Shown piece after piece: positions 34,313 to 44,230 of a stretch of DNA of 64,000 nt. Made by a program: the position numbers and the translations under genes. Source of the stretch: QWQI01 sp964608915 (GTDB lineage: Bacteria; Planctomycetota; Planctomycetia; Isosphaerales; Isosphaeraceae); contig CAZSQA010000003.1 of assembly GCA_964608915.1 (NCBI GenBank), positions 62,001 through 126,000 on the forward strand, read 5' to 3'. How positions within the stretch are numbered: the first letter of the stretch is position 1; the number at the start of each line of letters is the position of its first letter. The notes beneath the pieces were generated by a model. That model was given only the letters and a program-made list of their open reading frames with translations. It had not been told where the DNA came from and ran no database searches.

Positions 34313-35206
34313 TCACTGGATTTTCAGGTCGGGCCGGATTTTCTTGAGTTCTTCAAGATCTGGCTTGGGCAGGCTGACTCCCAGAAAGATCCGTTTGAGC
34401 TTCGGCATGCGAGCCAGTTGATGGAGCGTCTCCATGGACACTGTGGAACCTTGAAGATCGAGGGCCTTAAGCTGGCCGAATTCGGCCAGGTGGACGATAC
34501 CGGTGTCGGTGAACCGGGACTTCCCCATGCCGACGAAAAGTCGTTCGATCCGGTTCTGGCCGCTCATCCGGGCAAGGCCGGAGTCAGTGAAGTGATTGCT
34601 TTGCAGCGAAAGGTCCCGAATCGCGGGCATTTGGCTCAGAAGTACGAGACTTTCGTCCGTCAACTTCGAATCGCTGACGTGGATCGTCTTGAGCCGATCG
34701 AGCCGATTCAGGTGGGCAATCCCGGCGTCCGTCACGTCTGCGGCGTCCCACATGTAAAGCTCTTCCATGTCGGTCATCCGCCCGATGTGGCGCAGGCCGT
34801 CGTCGGTCGCCTGGGTTTCTTTCAGCAACAGTTTCCGCAGGCCCGGGAGGCGGGCCAGAATCGCCAGAACGTCTTCGCACGGCTGGACATTCGGGTTATC
34901 GAGCCGGTTGCCGCCCGTGCCGTCGTAAACCAGGCTGACCTGGCGAATCTCGCGGAAGTACTCTTCGCCAATGGCATTGACGAGCCAATCGGGCCAGCGT
35001 GGCTTGCCCCCGGCGACGAGCTTGCCGTACGAAAATTCGTAGTCGAAATGGACCCAGCCGCCGTGTTCTTTGACGGCCTCGATGGCCTCTTTCTGCGTCC
35101 GAGCCCGCTCGACGCGCCAGCCGAGCCAAACGGCGGCGACGAGGACGAAGAACATCAGAAACCGCAGGCTGTAGCGATACTTGCGAGGTTTCGAAGGCTC
35201 GGTCAT
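34313..35206 (-). CDS. Membrane-anchored leucine-rich repeat protein
   Basis: 297 residues. RYSLRFLMFFVLVAAVWLGW is the planctomycete-type N-terminal anchor, followed by WRVERARTQKEAIEAVKEHG, a conserved juxtamembrane stretch seen in many such proteins. From about residue 105 there are about seven leucine-rich repeats, for example LPGLRKLLLKETQATDDGLR, LDRLKTIHVSDSKLTDESL and FGQLKALDLQGSTVSMETL; the (L)TD.GL pattern is typical of cysteine-containing-like bacterial repeats. The repeats should lie outside the inner membrane and may mediate protein contacts. It is a single-gene unit upstream of secA-like on the same strand, about 290 bases away. Confidence 0.85.
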   Translation of the reverse strand: MTEPSKPRKYRYSLRFLMFFVLVAAVWLGWRVERARTQKEAIEAVKEHGGWVHFDYEFSYGKLVAGGKPRWPDWLVNAIGEEYFREIRQVSLVYDGTGGNRLDNPNVQPCEDVLAILARLPGLRKLLLKETQATDDGLRHIGRMTDMEELYMWDAADVTDAGIAHLNRLDRLKTIHVSDSKLTDESLVLLSQMPAIRDLSLQSNHFTDSGLARMSGQNRIERLFVGMGKSRFTDTGIVHLAEFGQLKALDLQGSTVSMETLHQLARMPKLKRIFLGVSLPKPDLEELKKIRPDLKIQ

Positions 35207-35497
35207 CGCGTGCGATCCTGAACTGGGAACACTTGAAAAGGAAACGACGTGGGAACGGGACCGTTTCGGCCCAGTTTACGCGATTCGATCGATTCGGCGA
35301 AGTGGGGACGGTGGCGAACGTTAGCGCTCATCCTGATTCGTTGGTCGCAGGGCTGAGTATTGTGGCGGGAATCCGGATTCATAAGACCGGAATCGGGCTC
35401 GAAACGATCTTGTCCGAATCTTCGACTTGGCGTAAAGTTGCGGAGTCAACGCGAAGCACGGAAAGCGAAGCGATCCGACGATCCAGGGAGGTCCGCC

Positions 35498-36229
35498 GTG
35501 AAGTACACGAAAGACGAAGCGCACCACGAATTCAATCGGTGGAGCAAGTCGTACGACCGCTCGATTCTGCAGATCCTTCTGTTCGGACCGTCGCGCCGTG
35601 CCCTGAAGCGGCGCATCGAAGGTCTGAAACTTCAGGCCCCCCGGATTCTCGATATCGGCAGCGGAACTGGCCAGTTTCCGGAAGTGCTGCACGACGCGAT
35701 TCCGGAAAGCCGAATCTGGGCTCTTGACCTCGTCCGCGGCATGCTCGAAGGGGGAAATCAGCGGTGGGCGAGACTCGCCGACCGCGTGCACCCTGTGCAA
35801 GCCGACAGTGAGCGTCTGCCGTTTCCTGACGGGTTCTTCGACGTTCTGACCTGTGCGAACAGCTTTCACCATTATCCGAATCAGGCATCGGCCGTGAAGG
35901 AGATGCGGCGCGTACTCAAACCCGGCGGCACTCTGATGCTGCTCGACGGTTTTCGCGACGGTCTCTGGGGCCATTTCATCTACGACATTTGCGTGGCGAC
36001 GGTGGAAGGTAACGTGCACCATGCATCGGGCCGGGAGATCCGGGACATGATGATGGACGCCGGCTTCGCCTCGGTCGACCAGATTCGTCACCGCGGCCCT
36101 GCACCTTTTCTGCTCAGCCTGGCCCGCACGCCAGACAGGAGGTTACCCAGGCCACACCTCTTCCGGGCCAGACACAGCGTGAAATACGATAGCAACGAAT
36201 CCATGTCAAATCGCGAAACGAATCGCTGA
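35498..36229 (+). CDS. Class I SAM-dependent methyltransferase
   Basis: 243 residues from a GTG with a strong AGGGAGG six bases upstream; an ATG further up in frame lies in non-coding-looking sequence. Motif I is ILDIGSGTGQFPEVL, motif II region LDLVRGMLEGGNQRW, motif III FFDVLTCANSFHHYPN, and the UbiE-like RVLKPGGTLMLLDGF follows. This is a small-molecule type methyltransferase fold resembling UbiE/COQ5; the substrate is unknown. The last 30 residues are basic and polar and may be disordered. It converges with the FAD dehydrogenase gene. Confidence 0.88.
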   Translation: MKYTKDEAHHEFNRWSKSYDRSILQILLFGPSRRALKRRIEGLKLQAPRILDIGSGTGQFPEVLHDAIPESRIWALDLVRGMLEGGNQRWARLADRVHPVQADSERLPFPDGFFDVLTCANSFHHYPNQASAVKEMRRVLKPGGTLMLLDGFRDGLWGHFIYDICVATVEGNVHHASGREIRDMMMDAGFASVDQIRHRGPAPFLLSLARTPDRRLPRPHLFRARHSVKYDSNESMSNRETNR

Positions 36230-36291
36230 ATTTCGAAACCGGCTCTTGATTTCGAATCAATCGCGTCGGGAAACTCGTTCCGGATCAGGTT

Positions 36292-37887
36292 TCATTTCGG
36301 CGGTGCGAACGCCGACACGACGGCTCGGGCGGACCGGAGTCCGTCGGCGGCAGCGCTCACGATCCCGCCGGCGTAACCCGCACCTTCACCGCACGGGTAA
36401 AGGCCTTCGATGCCTGTGCATTGACGGGTGAGGTCGTCACGGGGGATTTTCACGGGGCTTGAGCCACGGGTTTCCGGGCCGACGAGAACGGCTTCTTTCA
36501 GAAAAGCCCCTCGCAGGGAACGATCCATAATCGGCAGCCCCCGTTCGAGCGTTTTCAGTATCACGGGCGGCAGGAAGTCGGCAAGGGAAGCCGCGAAGGC
36601 ACCCAGTGGGGCACTGGTTTTGATGGTGCCTTTGGATCGGCGATGCCTGAGAAAGTCAGCCGCGCGGTGGGCCGGGGCTTCATAGCTGCCACGCAATCGA
36701 AACGCGGCCGATTCGGCACGACGCTGGTAGGCGATGCCGGCGAGCGGGTGGTCGGAACCGACGTCGTCGGCTCCGATAGTCATCACGAGGCCGCTGTTGG
36801 CGAAGGGGCTGTCGTGCCAGGATTCGCTCATGCCATTGGTGCAGAAGTGCTCCGGCTCGCTGACGGAAGCCATGATATAACCGCCGGCACACATACAGAA
36901 TGTGAACAGGTCGCGCGGGCCAGCGTGCACGGCCAGGTTGTAATCCGCCGCACCCAGCCCCAGAGTTTCGGCAGCTTCGCCGTAGCGTGCCCGTGTAATG
37001 GCGGCCTGCGGCTGCTCGATACGCACACCCATCTGAAAGGGCTTGAACTGCAGCGGCACGCCCCGGTTCAGAAGAACTTCGTAAGTGTCGCGGGCGCTGT
37101 GACCGATGGCCAGAATGACGACGCTTGCGGGAATGAAGCCTGAGCTGGTGGCGACGCCGGTCACGCGGCCTTCCGTAACGATCAGGTCCTCCATTCGGCA
37201 GTCGAAGCGGGCTTCGCCCCCGGCGGCTTCCATCTTGCGGCGCAATGTCCGCACGATCAGGGGTAACCGGTTCGAACCGAGGTGGGGCCGGTGTTCGTAA
37301 ACGATTTCCGGCTTGCCGTGCGATTCGGCGAGCAGTTCCAGGACGCGAGTGACGTCCGGGCCGGTGTTTCGGCAGGTGAGCTTGCCGTCGGAAAACGTAC
37401 CGGCACCGCCTTCGCCGAACAGGTAATTCGACTCCGGATCGATCGGTCCGCCGCCGTCGAAGGCACGCACGTCGGCGACGCGGCGTTTGACGTCCCTGCC
37501 CCGTTCGATCATGATCGGCTTAAAGCCGGAGATCGCCAGCATATAGGCTGCGAAAAGGCCAGCCGGGCCGGAGCCGACGACGACAGGTCGAGCCTCGAGC
37601 GGCTGAACACCGGGCGCGGGCCATTCGAAGGGCGTATCGGCCAGGGCACCGACACCCTGGGGCAGTTTCACGGCATCGGCGCGTGTGGATTCCCAATCAG
37701 GCGCTTCGACCGCGACGGAATACACATGGTGGATGTCGTCGCGGCGGCGCGCGTCGAGGCTTTTGCGGAGAATCCGCCACGACCGGATCGTGTCCGTACC
37801 GCAGCCGAGCCGACGGGCGATGGCCTCGGCCAGTTCCGCTTCGTCCTGCCCCGGGGCGAGTTTCAGGTCACCGACACGAAGAGTCAT
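36292..37887 (-). CDS. FAD-dependent dehydrogenase, uncharacterised (COG2509 type)
   Basis: 531 residues. An N-terminal domain of about 100 residues (LGCGTDTIRSWRILRKSLDA, with a conserved Arg-rich helix) precedes the FAD site PVVVGSGPAGLFAAYMLAIS (GxGxxG at 105-110). Further family segments: RGRDVKRRVADVRAF, LFGEGGAGTFSDGKLTCR, VVILAIGHSARDTYEVLLNR, FTFCMCAGGYIMASVSEPEH and the C-terminal LYPCGEGAGYAGGIVSAAAD, which closes the FAD site. This is a widespread family of oxidoreductases with unknown substrate. It lies 53 bases downstream of the phosphatase gene on the same strand and may share its transcript. Confidence 0.9.
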   Translation of the reverse strand: MTLRVGDLKLAPGQDEAELAEAIARRLGCGTDTIRSWRILRKSLDARRRDDIHHVYSVAVEAPDWESTRADAVKLPQGVGALADTPFEWPAPGVQPLEARPVVVGSGPAGLFAAYMLAISGFKPIMIERGRDVKRRVADVRAFDGGGPIDPESNYLFGEGGAGTFSDGKLTCRNTGPDVTRVLELLAESHGKPEIVYEHRPHLGSNRLPLIVRTLRRKMEAAGGEARFDCRMEDLIVTEGRVTGVATSSGFIPASVVILAIGHSARDTYEVLLNRGVPLQFKPFQMGVRIEQPQAAITRARYGEAAETLGLGAADYNLAVHAGPRDLFTFCMCAGGYIMASVSEPEHFCTNGMSESWHDSPFANSGLVMTIGADDVGSDHPLAGIAYQRRAESAAFRLRGSYEAPAHRAADFLRHRRSKGTIKTSAPLGAFAASLADFLPPVILKTLERGLPIMDRSLRGAFLKEAVLVGPETRGSSPVKIPRDDLTRQCTGIEGLYPCGEGAGYAGGIVSAAADGLRSARAVVSAFAPPK

Positions 37888-37940
37888 GAATCCAGAAACC
37901 TGTAGATACGGAAATGACCTGGCCGGCTGATGGATAGGGA

Positions 37941-39746
37941 TCAGGCGCTGGCCGGGCGGAATTCGGGTTTCGGGCCGAAACAGACGAGCGTGACGTCGTC
38001 GCTGATCTTCGCCCCGGCAGTGAATTCCTTGAATCGTTTCATCACGGCTTCGCCCACGGCTTTCGGGCCGCCTGAGGTTCGAGCGACGACATCGCCGAAA
38101 ATCCGCAAATCTTCCAGGCCGCCGAACGGCTTGCGGTGGATGTCGTCGGCCTCGATCACGCCGTCGCTGTAGTAGACCGCGACATCGCCCGGCTGGAGTT
38201 TCACCGTGGCTTTTTCGAAGTAGTTCACTTCCTTGAAATCGTCGCCGTAATCCAGTGCGATCGCCCGACCGCCGATTTCACGATCCGGGAATTCCAGCGT
38301 GCCGTCGACTCGCCGTATCACGAGATACGGGTGGCCGCCGCGGGTGACTTCCATCGTCCCGTCCCGTACGTTCAGAAACGCCAGCGAGATCGTGAAAAAT
38401 CGCACGTTCAGCGAATCGGGCGGGTTGAGGATCGGCGTGAAAACGGCGTCCAGCTGTTCGAGAGTCTCGCCCGGGTCACGCCGCGTGAGAATCATGTTCT
38501 TCAATTCGCCGGAGAGATTCGCCATGATCAGCGCCGCGGGCACCCCGTGGCCGACGACGTCACAGACGCCGATAGCCAGGCGGTCGGAGTCCACGGTCGT
38601 GAAATGGTAAAAGTCGCCGCCGACTTCCTCGCAGGGCTGATAATCCGCGAAGAACTCGAAGCCTTCCACATCGGGAACCCTCCGAGGCAGAAACATCGAG
38701 GCGATCTCGGCCGCGTGCTTCATTTCGGCCTGGCTTTGAGCCTGAGAGACGGCGATGCTGTGCAGTTCGGCCATCTGCATGGCCGCGCCGACCTGCTGGG
38801 CGATCACCTTCAGCACGTCCAGGTCGCTCTTCATGAACCGGTCCCGCTGATCGGCGTCCACCTGGAGCATGCCGAGGACTCGGCCGTCCGGTGCTTCCAC
38901 AGGGGCGCAGATGATTGACCGGATCTCCATCTCCATGATCGAGGCGGCCATGTTCTGATTGCCCGTGTCGGTGTAGATCACGGCGCTGCGTTCTTCCACG
39001 ACCTGCCGATAGATCGTTTTCGAATAGGTCGGGTCATCGTCGTCGTTCGAAAGGATCCTGCGGCGGCCCTTGCTCGTACGGGCCAGAAGCCTAAGGTAAC
39101 GTGTGTTGGGCACGGTCGCGAACAGCATGAACCGCTGCCCCTTGGAGAACACGCTAGGCATGTGCTCCATCAGCTCTTTGCCCATTTCGTCGATCTGCAG
39201 ATGGGTCGCGAGCGTGCGGGAGATCTTCAGAATCCCGTCGAAGGCCGCCCGGAGATTGTCCGAATCCGTGCGGTCCAGAACCGACAGGATGATCTCCGCC
39301 TGTGGGTTCTCGACGGCGGAGGAATTGTCCGGGCCGATTTCGATCGGGCCATCGTAAAACCTGATCCGGTCGAGATATCCGGAGTGATCGGGCCGGCCGA
39401 GTTCCAGTTCGTCGCCATGCTGGAGCACATAGGGGCGATCCAGAACGAGCCGTTCCTCGCGTACGGGGACCCCTCGACGACGCTTGACGTAGGTACCGTT
39501 TCTGCTGCCTTCGTCGGTAATCGTATAGTTGCGACCGTCGAATCGAATCGCCCCGTGCCAGCCGCTACTGCCCATACCGATCGTATGAATGCCGTCGACG
39601 GCATTTCGGCCGATCTTCTTTTCCTTCGGACCGCCAACGAGTTTCATGTCGTTGAGATCGAATTCCTTTACGCCTGTCTGATTCAGTAACTTCACGTAAG
39701 CCATGGTGGTCTGGTCCGTGCCCCATTCGATCGAATCGATCATCAC
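37941..39746 (-). CDS. FHA-GAF-SpoIIE protein phosphatase (PP2C family)
   Basis: 601 residues with three domains. Residues about 30-120 form an FHA domain (KKIGRNAVDGIHTIGMG, WHGAIRFDGRNYTITDEGSR, then NGTYV), which binds phosphothreonine. About 155-330 is a GAF domain (RFMLFATVPNTRYLRLLART, SIICAPVEAPDGRVLGMLQV). About 365-595 is a SpoIIE phosphatase with metal-ligand motifs EVGGDFYHF, GVCDVVGHGVPAALIMA, VYYSDGVIEADD and SDDVTLVCF. It should dephosphorylate serine/threonine phosphoproteins, typically anti-sigma antagonists. The start may be MAYVKLLNQ (39704), as FHA proteins often begin so. It is 90 bases downstream of a Ser/Thr kinase gene, so the kinase and phosphatase probably work as a pair. 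Confidence 0.9.
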   Translation of the reverse strand: MMIDSIEWGTDQTTMAYVKLLNQTGVKEFDLNDMKLVGGPKEKKIGRNAVDGIHTIGMGSSGWHGAIRFDGRNYTITDEGSRNGTYVKRRRGVPVREERLVLDRPYVLQHGDELELGRPDHSGYLDRIRFYDGPIEIGPDNSSAVENPQAEIILSVLDRTDSDNLRAAFDGILKISRTLATHLQIDEMGKELMEHMPSVFSKGQRFMLFATVPNTRYLRLLARTSKGRRRILSNDDDDPTYSKTIYRQVVEERSAVIYTDTGNQNMAASIMEMEIRSIICAPVEAPDGRVLGMLQVDADQRDRFMKSDLDVLKVIAQQVGAAMQMAELHSIAVSQAQSQAEMKHAAEIASMFLPRRVPDVEGFEFFADYQPCEEVGGDFYHFTTVDSDRLAIGVCDVVGHGVPAALIMANLSGELKNMILTRRDPGETLEQLDAVFTPILNPPDSLNVRFFTISLAFLNVRDGTMEVTRGGHPYLVIRRVDGTLEFPDREIGGRAIALDYGDDFKEVNYFEKATVKLQPGDVAVYYSDGVIEADDIHRKPFGGLEDLRIFGDVVARTSGGPKAVGEAVMKRFKEFTAGAKISDDVTLVCFGPKPEFRPASA

Positions 39747-39836
39747 GACTCGGCCCCGAGGTGAACGATCGATCGACTTTTATACCATAACGCCGGATCG
39801 GAAGCGAATCGGGCGTCGCCAAAAAATACCCACGAA

Positions 39837-41579
39837 TCAGCGACTGACGCCAGCCTGAGGAAGAGCTACCGGACGAATCTTCGGGTCGATCCGCAAAATC
39901 TCCAGCAGTTGTGCCTGAAGCCGGTTCATGCGTGCGGGGACGATCGTGTCTTCCCCCGCCCGAACCCGATAACTCGACAGAATCGTCAGGATCAGCCCGG
40001 CCAGAGCAGGATCCATCGCTTCCTTCACATGCAGGTGCAGCGTTTCGAGCATGCCGATCTCGTTCCCTTCCGCGCCGTCGATCGCCGCCCCGATGACTTC
40101 CGCCAGATGGTCGAAAGCCACACCCATCCCGCATCGCGCCAGCCCCTCTTTCATCAGCACCAGCCGAACCGTATCCGCGGTGCTCACGAGATACGAAGAC
40201 AATTGAACGTACGCCCGCCATGACCAATCCGGATCCTCCGGGAAATAACCTGGCACGGCCAGCCATGCGGCGATTCGATCCGCCCCATCCGACCACAGAA
40301 GTGCATGACGGTATTGCTTTTCGGGCGACTCGCGGCGTGGAATGCGCGACCAGTCGGCCAGGTTCAAACCCGGTGGCCAATTCTGTTCGACGGAAAGCCC
40401 GTTCCGAATGCGACGCCGGCGGAATCCTCTCCCGGTGACATAAGCGACACTCGTCAGACTTGTCGTCAGCCCGAACCATGCCAGCAAACCACGTCGAGTG
40501 ACGAGAGACGCTCGCGGACGCCACACCTCGGTAGGTGCCAGCTCCGTATCCATTCCCATATCGATCGGCGACCGCATGGGTTCCGTCGCGGCCCCTGACC
40601 GGGATCCCATCGGGGGCATCCCGTCCGCGCTCAGCCCCGAAGCAAGTCCTGAAGCCGGATTGCCTGAATCGAATCGGCTCAGGACTTCAGCGACCGCCGC
40701 GGCGCTCTCGGGCCGGTCTTCAGGCCGCTTTTCGATCATCCGCATGACCAGGCGTTCGATCGCCTCGGGACAATCCGGCCGGAGCGACCGGACCTCCCTC
40801 GGGCACTCCTGAACCTGTTTCATTCCTAAAAGATACGGAGATTCCGCAGTGAGCGGCGGATTGCCCGTGAGCAGATGATGAAACGTCATCCCCAAGGAAT
40901 AAATGTCGCTGCGGGCGTCGGTCGATCTTCCCAGAACCTGTTCAGGGCTCATGTAGAGAGGCGTGCCAAGCGTATAGCCGGTTTCCGTGTGCGAACCGGC
41001 TCCGGGGCGAAGGTCGCGGGCGAGCCCGAAATCGGCCACTTTGACGACACCCCGAGGCGTGAGCATCAGATTTTCGGGCTTGATGTCCCGGTGAACGAGC
41101 CCCAGCTCCGCCGCGGCCTGAATTCCGGCCGTCGCCTGCCGCATGATGGAAAGGCAATCCTCAAGTTCGGGAGGGCCCAGGCCAGCGGCCTTCCTGTCGG
41201 CAAGAATCTGACCGAGATTGCGGCCTGGAACGAGCTCCATGGCGATAAAGGGCAGACCGTCGCAATTCCCCAGCGTGAGAATCCCGACGATGTTCGGGTG
41301 ATTCAGGGCCGCAGCGACACGGGCTTCAGCCTCGAACCGGGCAATGCTCTTCGGATCGCTCCCCGGGCCTGATTTCAGAAACTTCAAGGCGACAAGACGG
41401 TCCAGGCTCAGCTGCCGTCCGCGATAAACCGTCCCCATCCCCCCCTGGCCCAGTGGCGCTTCGATCCTGAAATCGCCGATCACACGGCCGATCGCAGGAT
41501 CGAACGTGCCGGATTTCGAGTCAATCTCACGGACCGGCCACTGATCGGTTCCGGAGTTTTCGCGAGGCGTCGTATTCAT
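39837..41579 (-). CDS. Ser/Thr protein kinase (Hanks type) with a membrane helix
   Basis: 580 residues. The kinase domain spans about 35-300: glycine loop LGQGGMGTVYRG (43 onward), catalytic Lys66 in LVALKFLKS, HRDIKPEN with catalytic Asp165, DFG at 183-185, and GTPLYMSPEQVLGRSTDARS in the activation/substrate loop. A linker of about 60 residues leads to a single membrane helix near 365-385 (LAWFGLTTSLTSVAYVTG). The C-terminal 190 residues are probably outside the inner membrane; they contain Trp/Tyr-rich segments (NWPPGLNLADWSRIP, DWSWRAYVQLSSYLV) and no motif I recognise. Planctomycetes encode many such kinases. It is the first gene of a - strand unit with the FHA-SpoIIE phosphatase. Confidence 0.92.
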   Translation of the reverse strand: MNTTPRENSGTDQWPVREIDSKSGTFDPAIGRVIGDFRIEAPLGQGGMGTVYRGRQLSLDRLVALKFLKSGPGSDPKSIARFEAEARVAAALNHPNIVGILTLGNCDGLPFIAMELVPGRNLGQILADRKAAGLGPPELEDCLSIMRQATAGIQAAAELGLVHRDIKPENLMLTPRGVVKVADFGLARDLRPGAGSHTETGYTLGTPLYMSPEQVLGRSTDARSDIYSLGMTFHHLLTGNPPLTAESPYLLGMKQVQECPREVRSLRPDCPEAIERLVMRMIEKRPEDRPESAAAVAEVLSRFDSGNPASGLASGLSADGMPPMGSRSGAATEPMRSPIDMGMDTELAPTEVWRPRASLVTRRGLLAWFGLTTSLTSVAYVTGRGFRRRRIRNGLSVEQNWPPGLNLADWSRIPRRESPEKQYRHALLWSDGADRIAAWLAVPGYFPEDPDWSWRAYVQLSSYLVSTADTVRLVLMKEGLARCGMGVAFDHLAEVIGAAIDGAEGNEIGMLETLHLHVKEAMDPALAGLILTILSSYRVRAGEDTIVPARMNRLQAQLLEILRIDPKIRPVALPQAGVSR

Positions 41580-41984
41580 GCTCTGGTGCGTCCCGCACTC
41601 GCAAGGCCCAGCTGCGCCACTTCCCGTCGACCCATTCCGCAGTCATGAACCGCAGACAACAGCATGATTGTACTTACGTTCGATGCTGCTGGCACCTCGA
41701 ATTTCAGCGGTTGCAAGAACCGACGACTTTACGGGCCGGAATTCCCAGATGCGGCATTCGCGGCGAAGACCGGCGATCATGAGAATGATCGCGTTGCGAT
41801 TGCCCATGATTCGGTCGTTATCGCTCGAATGAACAGCATTCCGGAACCCGCACATTCTGCCCGGATGATCGTCATGATCCGAATATCTTAACAATTGTGC
41901 GTCTCATACCGATGAATAGCTTATCCGAAAGAAAACACGGATCATGCGCTCGATACGGGCGAACGACGCGGAGCCCCGAATCGG
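41580..41984. other. 405-base intergenic region between divergent genes
   Basis: It holds the promoters of the leftward kinase unit and the rightward porin-like gene. I see no coding frame with a good start and no clear promoter hexamers. Confidence 0.4.
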
Positions 41985-43949
41985 ATGAGTTCCCCAGGCA
42001 TTGCCGTGAGATCGATTGCCTGGAACTGGGCCTCTGGAATGTGGCGGTTGCCCGATCGTCGTTGTTTTTTCGCGATCGTCTCGCTCGCCCTGATCGCTGG
42101 ACAGAATCCGCATGCCACGGAAAACCGCGGCGAACCCGCGGAATCGGCTCCCGCCGAGGCTGACAAGAGCCCGCTTGAGGAGCCTCTAAAGAGAAAATCC
42201 GAGGCGATCGAACCTTCCGACATACGCGAATTGACTCAGGCAATCCGGGTGCAGATGCAAGCCCTCGAACGGTTGAAAAGCCAGAACGAAGAACTGGCCC
42301 GTACGAACCTGGATCTCGTCCGGCGAATTCGCGCTCTGGAAGAGAAATCCGCCCCTGCTTCCCAATCCCTTGCGAAGGACGCCGAAGTCAGGAATGTGGT
42401 GGACAAGGCATCCGGTCCGTCGGACGATCGTCCCCTCGCGGGAAGTCCGCCCGTTTCGCCTTCCACCGCAGGACAGTTGCCGGTAATGCCCGGTGAAGTA
42501 ACGCATATCGACACGGTCCCACACCCGGATGTCGTCGTCGAATCCGTTCCGGCTGACCCAGGATTTTCGCCGCCTGAGCTGACGATTCCGTCATCTCCCG
42601 CGTTGTCGCAGTTCCCTGATCAATCCGCCGGTGCCGCCATGGCGATACCGGGCAGCGCGGCGGGCGGTGACGCTCAAGGGCCACCCGTGATTCAACCCCT
42701 TCCGAAAAGCGATTTGGGGCCGAGCCCCGGCGCTGTCGGGCAAATGCCCGGCGATTTTCTTTTAGGGCGGTACGACAACGGCTTCGTGATCGTGGCGCCG
42801 AAAAACCCGAATAAAACGCCGTTCGCCGCGAAGCTCAATATCGTGACCCAGGAACGGTACACGGGATTCGCCAGCCAGGTCGATCAATGGCAGCCACGAA
42901 ACTTGCGAACGCCGATCGCCGTCGACAATCGCAGCACGTTCGACGTCAATCGCGCCTATATCGGGTTCAGCGGTTTCGCGATCGATCCCCGGCTGAGATA
43001 TTCGATGATCGTGGCGACGACCTCCGCCGTGAACGTGACATATCTTCTCGGAGTGATCGGGTTCCAGTTCACCAAGGAATTCGGCCTTTACGGCGGGTTC
43101 AACAAAGTGCCCGGTTCGCGGGAATGGCTCGAATCATTCAAGAACACGCTGGGCGTCGACCGCTCGATGGCCACCACGTTCTTCCGCCCAAGCATGAGCC
43201 CTGGCGTCTGGATCACGGGCGAACCTCTGCCAGATATGCATTATTACGGCATGATATCGAACGCCATGAATTCTCTGGATCAGCTCGGCGATCGACGTTC
43301 GACTCAAATGTGCTACGCCGGTTCGGTCTGGTGGGAACCGCTGGGTTCGTTCGGTCCTGGCTTCTCCGACGAAGAATTTCACGAAAGCCCTGCACTGCGG
43401 TTCGGTGGTTCGGGTCTATTCACCCGCCAGGACCGCGAACCCCTTCTGGGTTCGCTTCTGGAGAATCCGGAAAACACCGTGCTGCGTCTTTCCGACGGCA
43501 TTCCGATCTTCGCTCCGGGGGCTCTCGCTCCGGGCGTGAACCTGCTCGCGACGGACGATCGCATGATTTCCGTGGATTCAGGGCTGAAATATCGCGGTTT
43601 CAGCCTTTCGGGCGAATGGTATTTTCGCTGGTTGAACAACTTCCGCACCGACAGATCTTTGCCCGGCCTGAAAAGCGTCTACGATTCGGGCGGGTACCTT
43701 CAGACGAGCTACGCCCTCGTTCCCCGCAAGCTGGAAATCTATGCCAAAACGTCGCTCGTCGCAGGCCCCTTCGGCAGCGGCGACGAATATGGCGGCGGCG
43801 CGAACTGGTACGTTCGCGGCAGCCGCAACTGGCGGATGTCGGCGGAAGCGATGCAGGTGAATCGCTCGCCGGCTTACAACGTGCTCACGCCGTATCGGAT
43901 CGGCCAATCGGGCACGATCGTCATGCTCCAGATGGTCACCGATTTCTGA
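41985..43949 (+). CDS. Porin-like outer membrane protein with an N-terminal coiled coil
   Basis: 654 residues. A signal sequence (RCFFAIVSLALIAGQNPHA, residues 26-44) is followed by an acidic linker and a coiled coil (IRVQMQALERLKSQNEELAR, then NLDLVRRIRALEEK), a Pro/Ser/Val-rich linker (to about 260) and a C-terminal beta-barrel-like region. The barrel part has alternating strands such as RLRYSMIVATTSAVNVTYLL, FGLYGGFNKVPGSREWL, GFSLSGEWYFRWLNNFR and a final strand ending in MLQMVTDF, with the terminal Phe expected of outer membrane proteins. The layout (coil, then barrel) recalls phosphate-selective OprP/OprO-type or OmpM-like porins. The ATG at 42039 is an alternative start. Substrate unknown. 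Confidence 0.8.
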   Translation: MSSPGIAVRSIAWNWASGMWRLPDRRCFFAIVSLALIAGQNPHATENRGEPAESAPAEADKSPLEEPLKRKSEAIEPSDIRELTQAIRVQMQALERLKSQNEELARTNLDLVRRIRALEEKSAPASQSLAKDAEVRNVVDKASGPSDDRPLAGSPPVSPSTAGQLPVMPGEVTHIDTVPHPDVVVESVPADPGFSPPELTIPSSPALSQFPDQSAGAAMAIPGSAAGGDAQGPPVIQPLPKSDLGPSPGAVGQMPGDFLLGRYDNGFVIVAPKNPNKTPFAAKLNIVTQERYTGFASQVDQWQPRNLRTPIAVDNRSTFDVNRAYIGFSGFAIDPRLRYSMIVATTSAVNVTYLLGVIGFQFTKEFGLYGGFNKVPGSREWLESFKNTLGVDRSMATTFFRPSMSPGVWITGEPLPDMHYYGMISNAMNSLDQLGDRRSTQMCYAGSVWWEPLGSFGPGFSDEEFHESPALRFGGSGLFTRQDREPLLGSLLENPENTVLRLSDGIPIFAPGALAPGVNLLATDDRMISVDSGLKYRGFSLSGEWYFRWLNNFRTDRSLPGLKSVYDSGGYLQTSYALVPRKLEIYAKTSLVAGPFGSGDEYGGGANWYVRGSRNWRMSAEAMQVNRSPAYNVLTPYRIGQSGTIVMLQMVTDF

Positions 43950-44230
43950 AGCCGATGGGGATCGACCTGAGAACGACCAATCTCCGACGCCCTGCAATTC
44001 GTAACCCGTGCGGCCATCTCGGCTGAAAAAGGCTGCCACGTCGGGGAAAGGGCCGCGGTGAATTGTGAAGAAAGCGATTCCGATTGTGTTCGAATCCAGT
44101 TGACCGAACGAAGAAAACCCGCGACGATAGAGTGATAAGCAAGATGCTGGCGGGAACCGTCGCGCGCCGACCGCCCGACTTCCGGTTTCCGTAGCTCGAT
44201 CGAATGGCCTTCGAAGACCGGAGTTGGGGC

